DNA of 64,000 nucleotides, from the NCBI RefSeq assembly GCF_028858725.1, contig NC_084774.1:1886001-1950000 (forward strand). The letters are read 5' to 3'. Shown here piece by piece: positions 20,701-35,700 of the stretch. The notes beneath the pieces are model-generated. The model had not been told where the DNA came from, made no database searches, and saw only the letters and a program-made list of their open reading frames with translations. The position numbers were made by a program, and so were the translations under genes. The stretch is from Colius striatus (Eukaryota; Chordata; Aves; Coliiformes; Coliidae). Position 1 is the stretch's first letter. Every line of letters starts with the position of its first letter.

Positions 20701-23700
20701 GCACTTGCTCTCTGTAGCAGGAAGCAATGGCTCGTTCCATTTTCCCCAAAGCTTCCCCAGCCAGTGGTAACCACGCAGCAGAAACCTCCAGCTGAAAGTC
20801 CCCAGCACACAACTCAGAGCTGGAACTGTGGCTTCCTACCCAGAGATCCTGATTTTGGGGTGGGTAAGAATGGAAACGGACACAACGTGCTGCAAAGCAC
20901 AGCTCTGACACCTGCAGAACTTGCAGGCCAGCCTACAGCCATCCCAAGAAGCCAACATAGCTTTCATGAGCAAAATTAGCTACGTCTTCCCCCTGCAACA
21001 ACCTGCAAGTATCAATATTTGTCAAGCTGGGCTGAAAACCATTAAGCAGTTTAAGTATCTTCCAAGAACAGAATCGTCTCAGTTCTGAGCCATTTGAAGC
21101 ACCATCTCAGGCCTGTTTTGTCTCAGGAAAGCATGGGCTCAGCATAAAGTCCCAGGGAGACCTCAGCACAAAGCTCTGGTGAAGGCCTGGCAGCTCGTGG
21201 TGCTGCTGCAAATGTCTCAGCTGCAGTGGCCCAAGATGAGCAGGCAGATGCTCAGCACTTTCCCCTCCTCCTCCTCCTCCCCAAATGTGTTCATTTTTTT
21301 TTTCTTTGCAAGTAAAAGGGCATTCACCCCTGAGGAAGTTTGCAAAATCCATACCATGAGAAAGCTGAGGGGACAAAAATCCCCCCCAGCTTCCCACCCA
21401 TCCCCACGCGAGCCCTGTTCGGCTCCCAGCAAGGCCAAGGCCTCGCCTTATGTCTGAGTTCAAACCCTGCTTTGTGACCACCGAGGGACAGTTTCACCAC
21501 CCACATCGTCTACACACCCAGGAAACACGCTTGGAGAAAAACAGCAGGCTTCTCAAAGGCCTTCCCTTGGGAAAGCATCAGTGGTGCACCCGATGAAGCC
21601 CTTCAGAAGGATGGGAAGAGGCAGTTTCCAGGCCCACAGCAGCAGGGGCAGCCGACTGCTCAGCCTCAGTGTAAGCAGCACGGCCCGGTCAGCAGCGCAG
21701 GGAAGCTCCCCTGTGCTAACTGAAGCACCAAAAGGAACTGTAAACACTTACCCCTGAGCAGAGCACAGCCCAAGAGCTGCCTATTCAGAAGGGAGGTTGA
21801 GGCCCTCGGCCTCGCACTGCTCTGCTGCACTCACCCATCACGGCACAGTGCTCAGGCTGGAGGCCACAGCTGCCCTGGCTTTGTTTTACACTGCCAGTAG
21901 CCCGTTAATGAATGCATCCCCTGCTCAAAACACAGGAGAAACAGCTCCAGACTCACCAAGTTCTGTTCACAGAGGCCGTGGAACTGCTGGAACTTCTGTG
22001 ACATGAGCAGCTGTGCGCTGCCCACTGCACTCCGGACTTTTCCCAACACTGTGGGGGAGAAAAGGGAAAAAGCCCTCAGTTGAACAGACTGAGAAAAGCA
22101 GCAACAATCTCAAGTGTTTCTGGAGCAAGGAAATACTCCTGGTTCACTAGAAAAGGGAGTTTCAGAGACTGCAGAAACTAACTGCTCTCAGAGAAAGATG
22201 CAGTCAAAGCACGATCTCTGTTTGTCTTTGCCACCTCTTACTGCTCCTGCTAGAGCAGGTCAAAAGGCCAGACTGAGCATTACATCAGAGTACCCTGAGG
22301 TGCCTTCAGACAAGCCACCAGCACAATCTCAGTGAGCAGATCTCCTGGCATCTGCTTGCAGATCACAACCCACTGCTCTTCCACTCGTGCTCTTCCACTC
22401 CCTGCCCCTCACCCTGCCCAGCCCACCACTAACCCCTGGCCCTCAGCACCTCAGCCCCACGGCTTTGGGATCCCTCCAGGGCTGGGCACTGCCCCAGCTC
22501 CCTGGGCAGCCTGGCACAGGGCTGACACCCCTCTCAGGGAACAGTTGTGCCTCAGCCCCAGCCTCAACCTCCCCTGGGGCAACTTGAGGCCATTTCCTCT
22601 TGTCCTATCTTTTGGTACCTGGGAAAAGAGACTGACTCCCACCTCAACCAGCACCCTCATCCCTCAGCCCCTCCCCAGCACCCTTGTGCTCCAGCCCCTT
22701 CCCCAGCTCTGTGCCCGGCTCTGGCCACGCTGCAGCCCCTCAGTGTCCCTGTGGCAGTGAGTGAGGGGCCCAGCACTGAGCACAGCCCTGGAGCTGCAGC
22801 CAACTTCCAGTTACCAGAAGGGATTAACACACTGGCAGGTTAGGACTTTTAACTCCCAGGACTTTCTGCTGCTGTCAGTGGGTTTTCCAGGAAGCCTCTG
22901 GGCATGACAACATTCTTCTGCTCATTAAGGGAACAACCATCTAGGCTGTTCCCTTCCAAAGGCACCATGACAGACCTCCAGTGCATGTGACTGTCCTACA
23001 GATAGGGATGAACCGATCCTCCTTCACCTCTCCAGACTGCCACTGCACTTACTGAATGTTTATGGATGTTGGTGGGACACGTGTGAGCCAGGCTCCCCCC
23101 ATACCCAGCACATTCTGGGTTACAGAACCTGCTAGCAGATTGCTCTTAGGAGACACAGACGTAATGCCACTCTGGTCTTGGTGTCTTTTCTTGCTAGAAC
23201 ACTTGCCACAGGCAGAACAAGGGCACCCTGAGGTTGGGAGAGCCCTGGCAGGGCCTGTGCAGCTCGGCAGCCAGCGCAGCAGGATTAGAGGTTTAGCTCC
23301 CCACGCCTCAGCTGTGACACTGAGCTACAAACGAGGCTCAACGTGACTTCACCTTTCTCAGGCATTAAGAAAAATCACCCAGGCTCAAAGCAGACATCCT
23401 GCCCTCTGCAGCCCAGTCACCCACTTGTGACTCTGCAGGCACCACAGGCCTGACTTGCACTGGAAGAAGCACAGGTTCTGCCAGGCCACTTGAAGACAAT
23501 GGAATAAGCTGCACTGGGACAAGACCCAATGAAATCAGGTGGCCTTGTGTTCCCTGTGCATGTGCTTTTGGTGTACTGAGCACAAGTTCAGTGAAGCTTT
23601 CCTAGATGAAGAAACCTCTTTGTTGTGAAGACAAGTCCATCAGTCCTACAGATGAAGCCAGCTCAGAAGTTTACCGTACCCTCTCCACAGAAAACGGGTG

Positions 23701-26700
23701 CCTTGCCCCACACTCACCTTCTGTCTCTGGCAGCTAATGGCAGAGAGCTGATCCAGCACTCAGTTACAGCTCTGTCTGGTGTCTGACAGCACCTACCTTC
23801 TTCAGAGAGGTTGTTCTCTTTGGTCTCCTGGTCCATCTGGCGGCACCAGCCTTCCAACCGCTCTGTCTCTGCCTGCAGCAGCTTCAGGAACCAGTAGCCG
23901 TCCCGCCGGCAGGCCCCGGGCTGCGGGGCTTCCGACGGCGACGTGGACGACGTCTCGAGCCAGGGGTCAGGAGGAGGAAGGGAGGAAGGCTCCAGGGCTG
24001 GGTCATTGTTTTCTCCATAGGAGAGGTTTCTCTTAATCTGTGAGGGCTTGGCTGGTTGCCTGGTAGTGGTATCAACACCGACAGAGTTGTTATGTTGGGG
24101 GCACTCAGCAAGGCTTCTCTCAGATGACTTACAGCTAGAGTTATTGGGTTCCTGTGTGTCAGAGTCTGTGTCCTGTTTGGAGGACATGCTGTGAGAGTGG
24201 CTGTTTCTAGAGAGATGAGAAACAAACATGAGATGGCAGAACTCAACCTGTCTGTCCTCACACGCATTTGTTTAACCTGCCTGCAGATGAGCCTCCCCCT
24301 GCCTGCCCTGACCTCACACACACACACACACACACAGGGGATTGCAAGGCTGCCTGCTCACTGCAACAGGCTGTTGAGCTGAGAGGACTGACACACAGCT
24401 ACAGCTACACCTTGTTCCTTTGCCTTTAACAGTGTCCAACTCCTGCTGATTTGGCTGTTTACAGAAGAAGGGCTTTTTGCAGGGTGTGTGCTGTGGAGGA
24501 AGAGCTCTCCACGGGCCCCATTCAACCACCCACAGCAGAACAAAGAGAGGGGAAGGACTAAGCCAAAGTGGGGCAGCACAGTTTAAGGAAAAGGCAACTG
24601 GAGAAGTTGGTGTCTCACTCACCGCCACTCGTCCTCTACCTGCACCCCAATGGACTGGAACTTGGTGGCTGGTGGAAGAGGCTCCTCTTTAGTCACTGGC
24701 TGAAGGCAGTCAACCTATGGAACGAAACACAGTGCCAAAAACAGACACAAGAAGTTGCTGCTGGAATGCAGGGGAGTAGAGGAGGTGTGCTGCAGACACA
24801 CAGAGCACCCTGACAGCACACACCAGCGGGGGCAGAGCATGCTGCTGGGGCTGCCTGCAGGGCTGCTGCCACCAGCCCCTCTCAGAGCACTCTGCTCTGC
24901 CAGGCTCTGCTGCTCACGAGGCTGTGGCACGTGGGGCAGGGCTGGGGGTGCCTGAGGGAGCAGCTCTGTGTGTGGCACCCAGCAAGGGCCAGCTGATTGA
25001 AGAGAGGGCAGCGACCTGACTGGATAAGAGGTTTTCAGAAGGAAATCCAGGCCATGGGGCAGGTGGCTTGAGAACCAGCTCAGAAATGGAAGAGAGGAGG
25101 AAGGCAGTTGGCCTCTCCAGTGTGAGTCCTCTTGCCTTGCTGCCATTTTCAGCACGTTTTGCTCCACTAGCCCAGCAGAAAAGCTTTCCCTATTGTGTAC
25201 CTACTTGGCCTTAGTGCCATCAGCACACACACACAGGGGCTCAGAGCTCAGCTCCTGCATTTGGACTTGCCCAAGTACTCGAGTTCCTGTCTGCAAGTAA
25301 CAGCCTGCAGCACTGAACCAGCATTTGGTACAGAAAAGTGCTGGCAGCAGTGAGCTCTCTGGTCCTGGGAAATCTATCCACAGGAAGAGGGTACAACTGC
25401 AGATGACTCAGGTTTTGCTGCACAGAGCATGGGCTTATGCTACTCAGTGGGTTCTCAGTGGACTATATCATCAACAGCTCACTCCCATTGACTTCTACAG
25501 AGTGAAATGCTTCCAGCAAGAGAAGCAGCAACCTGCTGCAAGGAACTGGTTAGTGCTGGGCAGGGTGAGGTTCCTCAATCATCTTTTTGAACCAAAATGA
25601 CTGTGTGACTCTAATGAACACAGTCCTCCCTCCTCCCTGCAGCCCTGGGATGGTTTTGCACTGCAGCAGTCCCTACTGCATGGATGTCAAGTGGAACAGC
25701 CCATGTCTCAGAAGAAAGTTGTCCCTAGGCCCATGAGGGACAAGGAGCAGACTGCTGGAAATTACACAGGACAGAGCACAGCCTTGGCACAGGCACACAA
25801 GCAGCAAAAGGCCTCTTTAGAGGGACTCACTCAGTTAACATGGACCCTCTGCTTTAGGAAACAATTTAATTTGGTACCAAAAAAGCTTAAGTCCTGTCTG
25901 TTCTGTTATGGAAAGCTTCTACTTAGTTCCAGAAGCACAGGGAGCTGCTGGAGAGAGTTCACAGGGACACAGAGCTGCTGAAGGGAGTGGAGCAGCTCCC
26001 TTGTGATGAAAGGCTGAGGGAGCTGGGGCTCTGCAGCTTGGAGGAGACTGAGGGGTGAGCTCATTCATGTCACAAATCCATCAAGGGTGGGTGTGAGGAG
26101 GCTGGAGCCAGGCTGTGCTCAGGGATGGCCAGTGACAGGACAAGGGGCAACAGGCACAAGCTGGGACAGAAGAGGTTCCAAAGAGACACAAGGAAGAATT
26201 CCTTCCCTGTTGAGGTGAGGGAGCCCTGGCAGGGGCTGCCCAGATGGGCTGTGGAGGCTCCTTCTCTGGAGACATTCCAACCCAGCTGGATGAGTTCCTG
26301 TGTGCCCTGCTCTAGGTGGTGCTGCCCTAGCAGGGGGGTTGCACTGGATGAGCCTTCCAGGTCCCTTCCAGCCCTCGTGATTGTGTGGTTCACCCCTGGG
26401 AACAGAGGACACTGGTGTCTCTTGCTGGTGTGAGTGAGCTCAGATGCACCTGGCCAGGCACAGGCACAAGCCAAGTGGACGGGTGGAGGACGCTGCTTAG
26501 GACAAGGGAGAACAAGTGTTCCCCACCTGTATCCCTATGGACGACAGCTTTCTTTTGGGGATATTCTCCACCTTTGGCTCTTCACTAGTCAGAGTCCCTT
26601 TGTCACTCTTCAGAGTAGCATTTTTCTGGGGCAGCTCGGGGGTGTCCCTGGCGGGCGCCGCGCCGCTGCCCCGCGTCACGCTGGGTGTCCTGGTGCTGTC

Positions 26701-29700
26701 CAAGCTGTCCGAGGAGTTGCTGAGCCCCGACTGGCTGGTGACCTCGCTCTTGGGGTCCTGGCTGTCCAGGTAGGTGTCCTGCGCCGATTCGGTGCTGCTC
26801 TGCACAGTGACAGAGATGAACGGCTTGGATGTGGTCCGGGGTGGGACGGGAGGTGGGGTCTTTTTATATGCCACTAGGCATGATGAACCTGCAGCGATGG
26901 AGGTGGGAAGAATGGAGAAGGCAAAAGACAGATTGGGGAGAGAGACAGAGAGATACAGTAAAAGAGAAAGAAAAAGCAGGTCAGTCACAACGTCCAAGAG
27001 GAGCCTCCAGGTAGAAGCTGGAGGCAGAAACGCAGAAACAGCCTACAGCCAGCAGCTCACACTGGGCACCCCGAACCAAAGCGAAGGGGAAGCGGAAGGC
27101 AGAGCCAGAGCTAGCTTGCAAAAGAAGTCAAAAGGAATACCATGACATGTGAAAGGCTGGAAATGGAGAAGAGGTACAGAAAAGCCTCCCAAGAGTGCTA
27201 CAGGGCTTGGCAGGTGTAAGCCTCCACGTTTGGCTAAACCCTATGTTTTAGTGTCCTAGTACAGCCAAGTGTCTCAGCTCTTTGTCCCATCAGTTGACAA
27301 GTTTCAGTGTCTGGATCGGGGTGCTGTTTATTCCTATAAAAATGGAAAGAAGCCATAAAGTCTGTTAGATGCTGATGGTAAGAACAAGCATTTATGAAGT
27401 GCCTTAAAAACCTGGCTGCTGTGCCCCAGAGGAAGATGCATGGCAGGGAGGCTGCTGCTGTCGCTCCACGGCTGCAGACGTGTTCCCAGCAGGCACACGG
27501 AGCACACAGACCCACTACACGTCCAGACACAGGTGTGGTTGGCCACCCAGGGCACAGAACACCCATGTGAGCACAGGCAGCAGTGATGGCCTCATCCTGG
27601 CTCCACAGGATGGGAGTCCATTAGTGAAAATACACGTACAAAGTGGATCCTGCAGCAGCTGTGTTTCAGCACAGAGTCTGCTCAGTTCCTGGCCCCTGGA
27701 CATGCAAAAGCCTCTGAGGCCAGTATTTACCATACTAATGGCTAAAGTTCCACTTCAAAGAAGGACCATAAATGGGGGAGTTACAGATAAGGTGACCTAT
27801 GTTTCCACAAGCATTTATGTGCCCAAAGATGCCAAGCACTGAAACAGTGCTACTGCTACAGGACAGCTAAGGAGCCTGCCATGGAGCTGCCAACCAAGCT
27901 GCTCTTCAGCGTGAATCTGGACAGCAGCTCAGGAAGCACAAACCCCACTCCAGCTCCCCTGAGGCCCCTCAGGACACCAAGCCCAGCACAAATCGTGCAG
28001 TGTCCCGATGGCTGGAGAGCGGGACCTGTCCTGAGCGCTCAGCCCTGCCCACACAGCACCTGCTGACACACAGCCCACGGGGCTGCCAGAGGGACCTGCA
28101 GGAGAGAACCACAGAGCTGAGAAGTAACTGGGACAAGCTGCTGTATCTGGGGGCTGGGTGATTTTTCAGCTTGATCAGTTCCCCGCGCTGGCACAGGCCA
28201 CATGAAGTGCTTCAGGCAGTCCACAGCTCCAGCCAAGGACAGGATCCCCCTCACCTGCCCCATGCAGAGGAGGAGCTCCTGCACTCAGGGCGGCAGCAGG
28301 ACCTGCTGCACACGCTCCAGCAGCACCAGCTCAGAAGCGTTTTGCATCTCCAGGCGAGTCAGGCTCACCATTGGGAAGCCTCCTCAGAGATACCAGATCA
28401 GATGGCACAACTCACACAAGCACAGGCCAAACTGGACCCCAGAGCTGACTTTTGCTCACTGATGCTGCTTCACAGGGTCTGGTTCCCTGTGCAAATGCAC
28501 CAGCTGCCGTTGCAGCAGGAGGCATGGAGGTGCTAAAGCAACAGTCACTGCACCCTCCTTCCCCATGTTCTCTGCTGGACACCCCCAAAGCCCCCTCAGG
28601 TGTAGTATTTATCTGTTCTACACAGGAGGAATGGCCTCTTGGGTATGAGCTGTGACAGTTCATCTGCCACCACCACCTGCTTGTGCAGGACTCCACTGCT
28701 GAAGATGGGAGAAGCAGTTCAGCCACAGACATGCCCCAAAAAGCTGAGAGCAGCCCAGGTCCTCGGCTGCTCAGGCACCCAGCACTGCCCTCTGGGGAGA
28801 AGCTGCCAGAGCCCCTCCAGCCATGAGCACTCCACACATGAGAAGAGCCCCCACAGTCACTGCCAGCACCAGCTGCCCAGAGAGCACCATCTTACACAGC
28901 TGCAGCACTCTCCAGGCCGAGTCTTAGTCCCTGTTTGTGCGGCCCATCGCAACAGAGCAGCGCAGGAGCAGCCTGCAGAGCCACGGCAGACGCAGCCCTC
29001 GCTGAGCCCTGGCTGCACCACTGAAACACAGGATGCTTCTGCTGTACCAGGGGCTACAGCCATTATCTAGGACAAGGAACAGCCACCCAAACTGGCTGTG
29101 CAGGACCTTGTCTACATGACCCTCCAGTTGAATTCCATCTCTGTGCTGCAGAGGGCTCTGCCTGGACACGCCGCAGCGAGCCTGTGACCCCAGCTGTGGC
29201 AGGGGTGTGCTGCTTTTCCTGACAGCAAAAAACAGCCAAACACAAAAAGCTTTGCATGTTTACCAGGAGCACAGCTCAAGTTACCCAGCTGCTGCCTACA
29301 CCCACAGGGCTGGAATGTGATTGGGAAAAGTAAATCAATTGCTGATATCGAATGCTGCAGCCGGGCTAGACAAGGGGAGGGCAGCACATCAGCACAGGAA
29401 GGCAGCAGTTTCCTGAGGTCAGTGGTGTTGGGGTCAGTAAGATAGACCCAAATTCATCCTCCCACCTACTAACAGTATGAATACTGTCTGTGCTGCTCTT
29501 ATACAGGGGGAAACTGCAGCATTCCCTTGTCGTCTTCTCGGGGATCTCCTCACACCACCAGATCAGCTGAAGAGCATCACAGATGCCCTTGTTTATGTGT
29601 ATGTGGTCAAAGGCCACATTTATGGCTCTAAGAAACACGGCAAATGAACAACACAAAAAGATCAGGAGGCTTGAAGAACTGGGGATGCTTTGATTAGTGT

Positions 29701-32700
29701 AATTGCAAATTAACCCCCTTGAAGCCCTCAGCAAGCACAGAACAGCAGCAAAGCCAGAAATCACACCTGACCTAACACAGGTTCCGAAAGCAGAAGCTGG
29801 GAGTAAACCCATCCAGAACACTCTGCCTTTCTCCCTCAGAACAACTCTGAACTAAGCTTCAGTGTTTCTTGAATCTGTGAGCAGAGACAAGATCAGAGGC
29901 AGCCAAGAGCATCCCTGTGTTTCTGTTCCTGTGCCAAGCCAGAGGCATCACACCCTTGGGGCTCCGAGAGCAGCTCCGGCAGTTTGGAACGTTGCAGCTG
30001 CTGACTCACCCCTCCAAAGGGCTACAGCCCAACAGAGGATGGATCTGCTCTTACAGCTGCTGCAGGTCACAGCCCATTATATTCTAAACTCAGCTCGTGC
30101 CATAATGTGGAGCTACAACCCCCATGGGCTCTGGAGCACAGACACATCTGACTCTACAGCGCCATCAGCTGCATTTGCTTGTGAACATCAGCCACGCTCT
30201 AAAACAGTGCAGAAGAACAAGCAAATGTGGAAACTCCACTTAAGCTTCAAGGCTTTGCAGCACTAGGTTCCTCCTGCTCATAGGATCTTCAAAGCCTCAT
30301 CTAAGCAAGCTGTTTGAATTCACAACTGGGCCATGGATGATTGATCTCTGGGGGAGGGATGTCTGTTTATAGTCTTCCTTGTGCCATTATTTTTAGAAAG
30401 CAGCATGTTTCTAAATGAGCATCTTCCACATGACGTTACCTGCTGCTCTCTGAGGCTTGAGCAACACCCACTGATGCAGCCCTGGGCAGAAGAGCCTTGG
30501 CCTGCAGAGCCCTCCTGACCCCCAGCCCAGCTGGGCACGCTGTGATCCCCCCCTCCCCATCCAGGGGAGCAGGTATTTGCTGCTTGAACGACCAGATGTA
30601 GGAGTCCTCACAGCCTATAAAATGCAGCAGTGCCTGAGGCCCCGTTCACACCCCACCAGGCTGCCCTTACCTGCTGGGGGCCTGGCAGCACTGCCAAGGT
30701 ATCTGGGCTTTGGTTTAAACGCTGTAATCGCCCTCAAGAGTGCGTCTGGCACCAAGTGCCCAGCGATTTTGTTGCTGTTGCTGATTCAACACAGCCTGGT
30801 GGTATTTCTAATCATTCCAGTGACTTCAAGGACCTACTCAAGCCTTTCTTATTTTTGTTAAATTACATCTCAAAGGCTCCAAGCCCCAGACAGTTGTCAA
30901 GGCAAGTCAGATTGCCTCGAACACATCAGCAGGCTCAGGCCGCTCTCACTTTCCTGCTCCTTCCTCCACAGGATGAGCTGGAGAAATGAATTTCCTCATG
31001 CATAAAGCAACATGCTCTGAAATAATCTCTCCTGCTACAAGACAAGCTCATTTGCCTTTAAAATGAAACAACCCCATAATCCTGCAGCAAATGAGAAGCA
31101 CCATCAGCTGCATTATCCCCTGGGAGACTTTGGTTGCATGTTTTCGGTCCCACGTCTTGTGTCTGCCACAGGGTCTCACAGATGGAAGGAGTTTGCATTT
31201 GGAGGCAGTTTTCAATAGCAAAGGGAACTGGAACAGCCACATTCCAAGCAGCCTGACCTCTGATTTTCATCAGCACTTCAAGGTTGAAACGATAATGAGC
31301 TGCAGGATGTTTTATATGTAGAGAGCCCAAGTAGAACGATCCCCAGTTACAGCTGCTACAGAAGGCAATGCAGACCTTTATTGATTCTACTGTTCACAGC
31401 AATCACTTCAGACCTGATTTTTCTGCTAAACCAAGATGTTTCCAGCATTTACAGCCATGGCCACAGCACACAGGCCTCCTCCAGTCTGTATCTGGCCTGT
31501 ATAGAAATACTGGCTGTTCTACAGGTCAAGACACCTGCACCAGTTAGAGGCACAGATGAGAAACCTGCCCAAACTTCACCAGTCAACGGGAAAATATTCC
31601 CCTCTGGATGAGATAGGGAACCCATGTGAAGATGGCATCTCTTGCTCTAAAAGATGCTGTCTTTAGAGTGCTGGAGAAGTTTTAAAAGAAGCCTTACAGT
31701 GTATAAACAGAACCACACTCCTGGAAAGAAAAGTGAAGTGACTGAACTCATTTAAAGAGACTGTTTATGGAAGTGCTATAAATACCTTCTCCCTCAGTGA
31801 TTTCCCTTTGTACATCTCACTGGTACTGATCTTGGAAGGAAGAAGAAACTTCACCTTGATACAACAGAGAGGCAAACAGGCACTTAGCAGGGAAACAGTT
31901 GCTGACCAAGACCAAGCAGTCAGGAATGGGCTGTGGACTCTCCTGCCCTGTCCTCACCCAGCAAGCTGCAGCCTAACCCCAGCAGCAGCATCCCCACCAT
32001 AGGCCCAGACCTCTGAACGTGCCCAGAGACCTGCAGTGACCAGCCCAGCCGAGCCCTCCTGATGCTCTGATAATCATGGTGAGCCTTGTCAGCACTTCAG
32101 CAGCTCCCACAGCCCGCAGGGTGCTCAGGGAGCCCACGCGCCAGGGCTGTGCCTGCAGGTCACACACACCACGCTTCTCCCAGGGACAGGCACAGCCACC
32201 TCTGTGCCACAGCCCTGCCACACCACCCCGAGTGGTTCTGATGGAGCTCAGGGGAGAAAGTCAGTCTTATGTTGCCCTTGTTACTCATCCTGTGCTTGGC
32301 CAAGGCGCAGCTCAGCAGGCAGCACGGCCAGGCTGCAGCCTGCTCAGGCTCAGCTGGAGCACAGCTGGGAGAAGGGGAGCACTGCTCCCCTCTGCCTGCA
32401 GGCTGCTGCTTCCCCACCAGCTGAAGACAGGCACTTGTCTCCAGCATGGACAATGAGGCCTTGGGCTCTCTGCCCCCATCCCTCTCCACACCATCCCCCT
32501 GGACTCCCAGCCAGGAGCAAGGGCATCACAGCAAGCTCAGGGAGCATGCCAGAGCTCACATAGAGGGAAGGCGAGTCTGCAGCAGGGACTAAAGGAGCAG
32601 CAGGCTGCTCTCTCCCATTGAAGCAGCTTGGGGACATACTCTGAAACTCCCAAGCTGCAGCTCTTCCTACCAGCAGCTATGGAAGACAACCAGACCTCAC

Positions 32701-35700
32701 TTGCAGCTTTACCCAGGTCACTTCTCCTGACCCAAACACGATGGGAAGTGGCTACTTCCACCTGAAGCGAACAGCATCAGCTCATCTGTGAGACAAGCAG
32801 AGAGGGGGGAGATGCCCTTTCTAAGGAGCCACATGCACACCCAACCTTGACCCCTACCCCAGCTCCCCGCTGGCACAGCCTGTACCAGCTCTGTACACTA
32901 CAGTTCAGCTATTTGGCATTTGAAGAAAGAAAAGAAATCACTGATAGCTTCAAGAGAAACACCTGCTGGCCCAAAGCCCCACAGCATCCCACCAGAGACG
33001 CTGACACAGCCAGCTCCTCCTCACCGCTCAGCAGCACGGGCTTCCCTGTTTGCAAGGGCCACAGTAGCAAACAAACACCTGTGCAAATAGGTCTTCACTT
33101 CTCAGCTGGGAAAACACTTGCAAGTGCTGGTCAAACAAGCACAGAACTGCTAAAGGTTTCACCTGCTGCTCCAGTTCAGGTTCAGGACACACTTTGGCTA
33201 CAGCAGGTCTCTAAGGCAGGAAAGTACTTGTCACCTGTGCATTCACCTGCTGCCTGGTGCTAAGGGACAAGGGACTGCCCTGCACTTGCTTGACCACTGT
33301 CAAGCACAGAAAGCTCCTGCATAGTATTGAAACAAAAGAGCTGGATATATCTGCAGGAAAAGGACCTCAAACACACAGCGGCATCTCTCACATGTTACAG
33401 CCATGCAAATACAGAAGCAAAGGGCTCTCCTTGAACACATCAGCTCTGTGTTTTCAGACTAACAGTACAGCTTTCATCCAGCAATATGCCACAACATACT
33501 CAGTGCAGCTATTTGTGTTCTCTGGTTGCCCCTGACTGAGATGCCTTGGGATGAGGTGCAGCAGTGGTCACTCAGTGACTGCGCAGGGCAGGCCAGAGGG
33601 CACGGGCAGCAGAGCCACTGCAGACCTGCTCCCTGCACTGTGGGGAGGCAGAAATGTTTAACCAGGGAAGGACAGGCTAAGAGGGCTGGGATCCCTTCAC
33701 ACCAGGGACTCGGCGTTTTTGTATGTGCCAGAGGTTTGAGCCTCCTGGAGATGATCTGATTTGGGATTCAGAGCAGTGCTGGAGCGCAGGACGGTAATGA
33801 GCATTTACACACTGACAAGTGTCACACTGGGGAGGCAAGGCAGCGTGGGCTTTTTACAAAGCCACTTGTAGAAGGTCTCATTTACAAGCAGCACAAAGGG
33901 TCAGGTGACAGCAGTTAAACACCTCTGCCCTTTGGTTTGGTCATCTGCCCCTTTCAGCAGGGACTGCTCAGCAGGGCCGGCCTAACCCTAAGGAGACAAC
34001 AGATGCTACAGGGAACACCAGCCACAGCCACTCCCAAACCCATCTGGAGCAACTATTACTGGGGCTTCTATTTGTATTGGAAGACACTGTGTAATCTCTC
34101 CACAGTAACTTGCAGCGTAGGTTTTAAGGCGAGTGGGAGCAGTGACGGGCAGCTCCACCCTGCTCCACGGACACAGCCAGCCCCCTGTCCACTGTGGGGC
34201 TTGGGCAGAACTGCAATCCAGCCTGCACAGGGCACAGGCTCAGGCAGCCTTCTCTTCCTCTCACTGTCCACCACGTGAATTCATTAACAAGCACCAAGAT
34301 CTCCAAAACCAACTCTCCTGCTTCCAAAAGTCCCGAGAAAAGCCGTGAGCATGGTCCCAGGAGAAGCAGAGCTGCAACTGACACGGGGGCTGCCCAGGGA
34401 CGGGACCCCTGGCCTCCTGGCTCGCTGCCCATTTAGTGGTGGCACACACATTTTCCCACCATGGGGATGGAGTGCAGGGAATGGTCTGTCAGTTCAGTCT
34501 GTGTTTGCTCTGCACTGCGAGTCAGGTTGTGCTCAGCCCCTCAACACCCTCACTAATGAGTGCTAGTGCTTAATGACCTTAATACACCAAGAGATGGGAG
34601 ACAGCACAGCTAAAGGGAATTCAAGCCCACAGGGTCCTGGGATTTCTGCTCCCCACTCACACTCTGTCAGTCTCCACCGAGACCCAGCTCTGAGGGCAGG
34701 AATTTGCTCATCAGGGCAGTGGCCTCAGCACACCCCAGGCAGCAGCACATGGACTCCCAGCACCTGTCCTGCCAGTCTCTCTTACACAGGGTGGGCAACA
34801 ACACACACCCCAACCGATTCCTTCCATGCCAGACCCTGCCTTGGCCCCAGTAGACCCTACTGATGCATCTCACCAGCACAACCTGAGCTGCAGAGCCAGC
34901 AGACTGGCCTCTGGAGACAGGCCTGAAGGCAGAGCTGCCTGCTCCCCATGGCCAGACTCAGCCATTCCCCAGCCAAACCCCTGGCCACGTGGGGTTTGGC
35001 CACTGAGGAGGAACCAGTGAGGTGCCAGCACCATCCTAACCCCACGGCAGGTTTTCAACATGCATGGAAAGCTCCAGTGCCAGCAGCCCAGCTTGGCTTT
35101 AAAGCCACTCAGATACATGTCCTCCTGTTTGCCCGTGTCCAGGAGCTGCAGAAATAGCTCATGAGCAAATCCAGTGAGTATCCACAGTGCCAAGGAGCCC
35201 CATCCCAGGCTGGTACAAGCATCATCCAGTAGCCTGGTTACTCCATGGCCACAGACAGCTCCCACTGTCCCCTCCTCACCTCGGGATCCTCTCACACCAG
35301 GCAGCTCTGCAGCGAGTCCCTGGCTGTGGCACAGCGAGGATTCCCAGGAGAGGGGTCTGGGAGGAGACTGAAGCTTTGCTGTGCATACAGCAACAGTGGC
35401 AGGGAACCTGTGCTGCTGCTTTTCCTGCCCCTGGAGAAGGCAGGGAGCCCTGCCAATAGCCTGCCTGCACACCTGGGCCACGAAGCAGCTAGTCCTTTCC
35501 ACAGGGTCATCAGGAAGAGGCTGAGCTATGAACCATCTGTGCCACAGGGACAGAGGATTCCTAGACAGCAGACACTTCCATCAGACCCTGCCACTGGGAC
35601 AGGCCACATGAACCTCCCTGCAGCCAGTATCAGGTCCCACATCTGGTAAGAGAAACTGAGACTCAATGGACTGGAGCACACAACAGCTGGCAGAGTCCAG

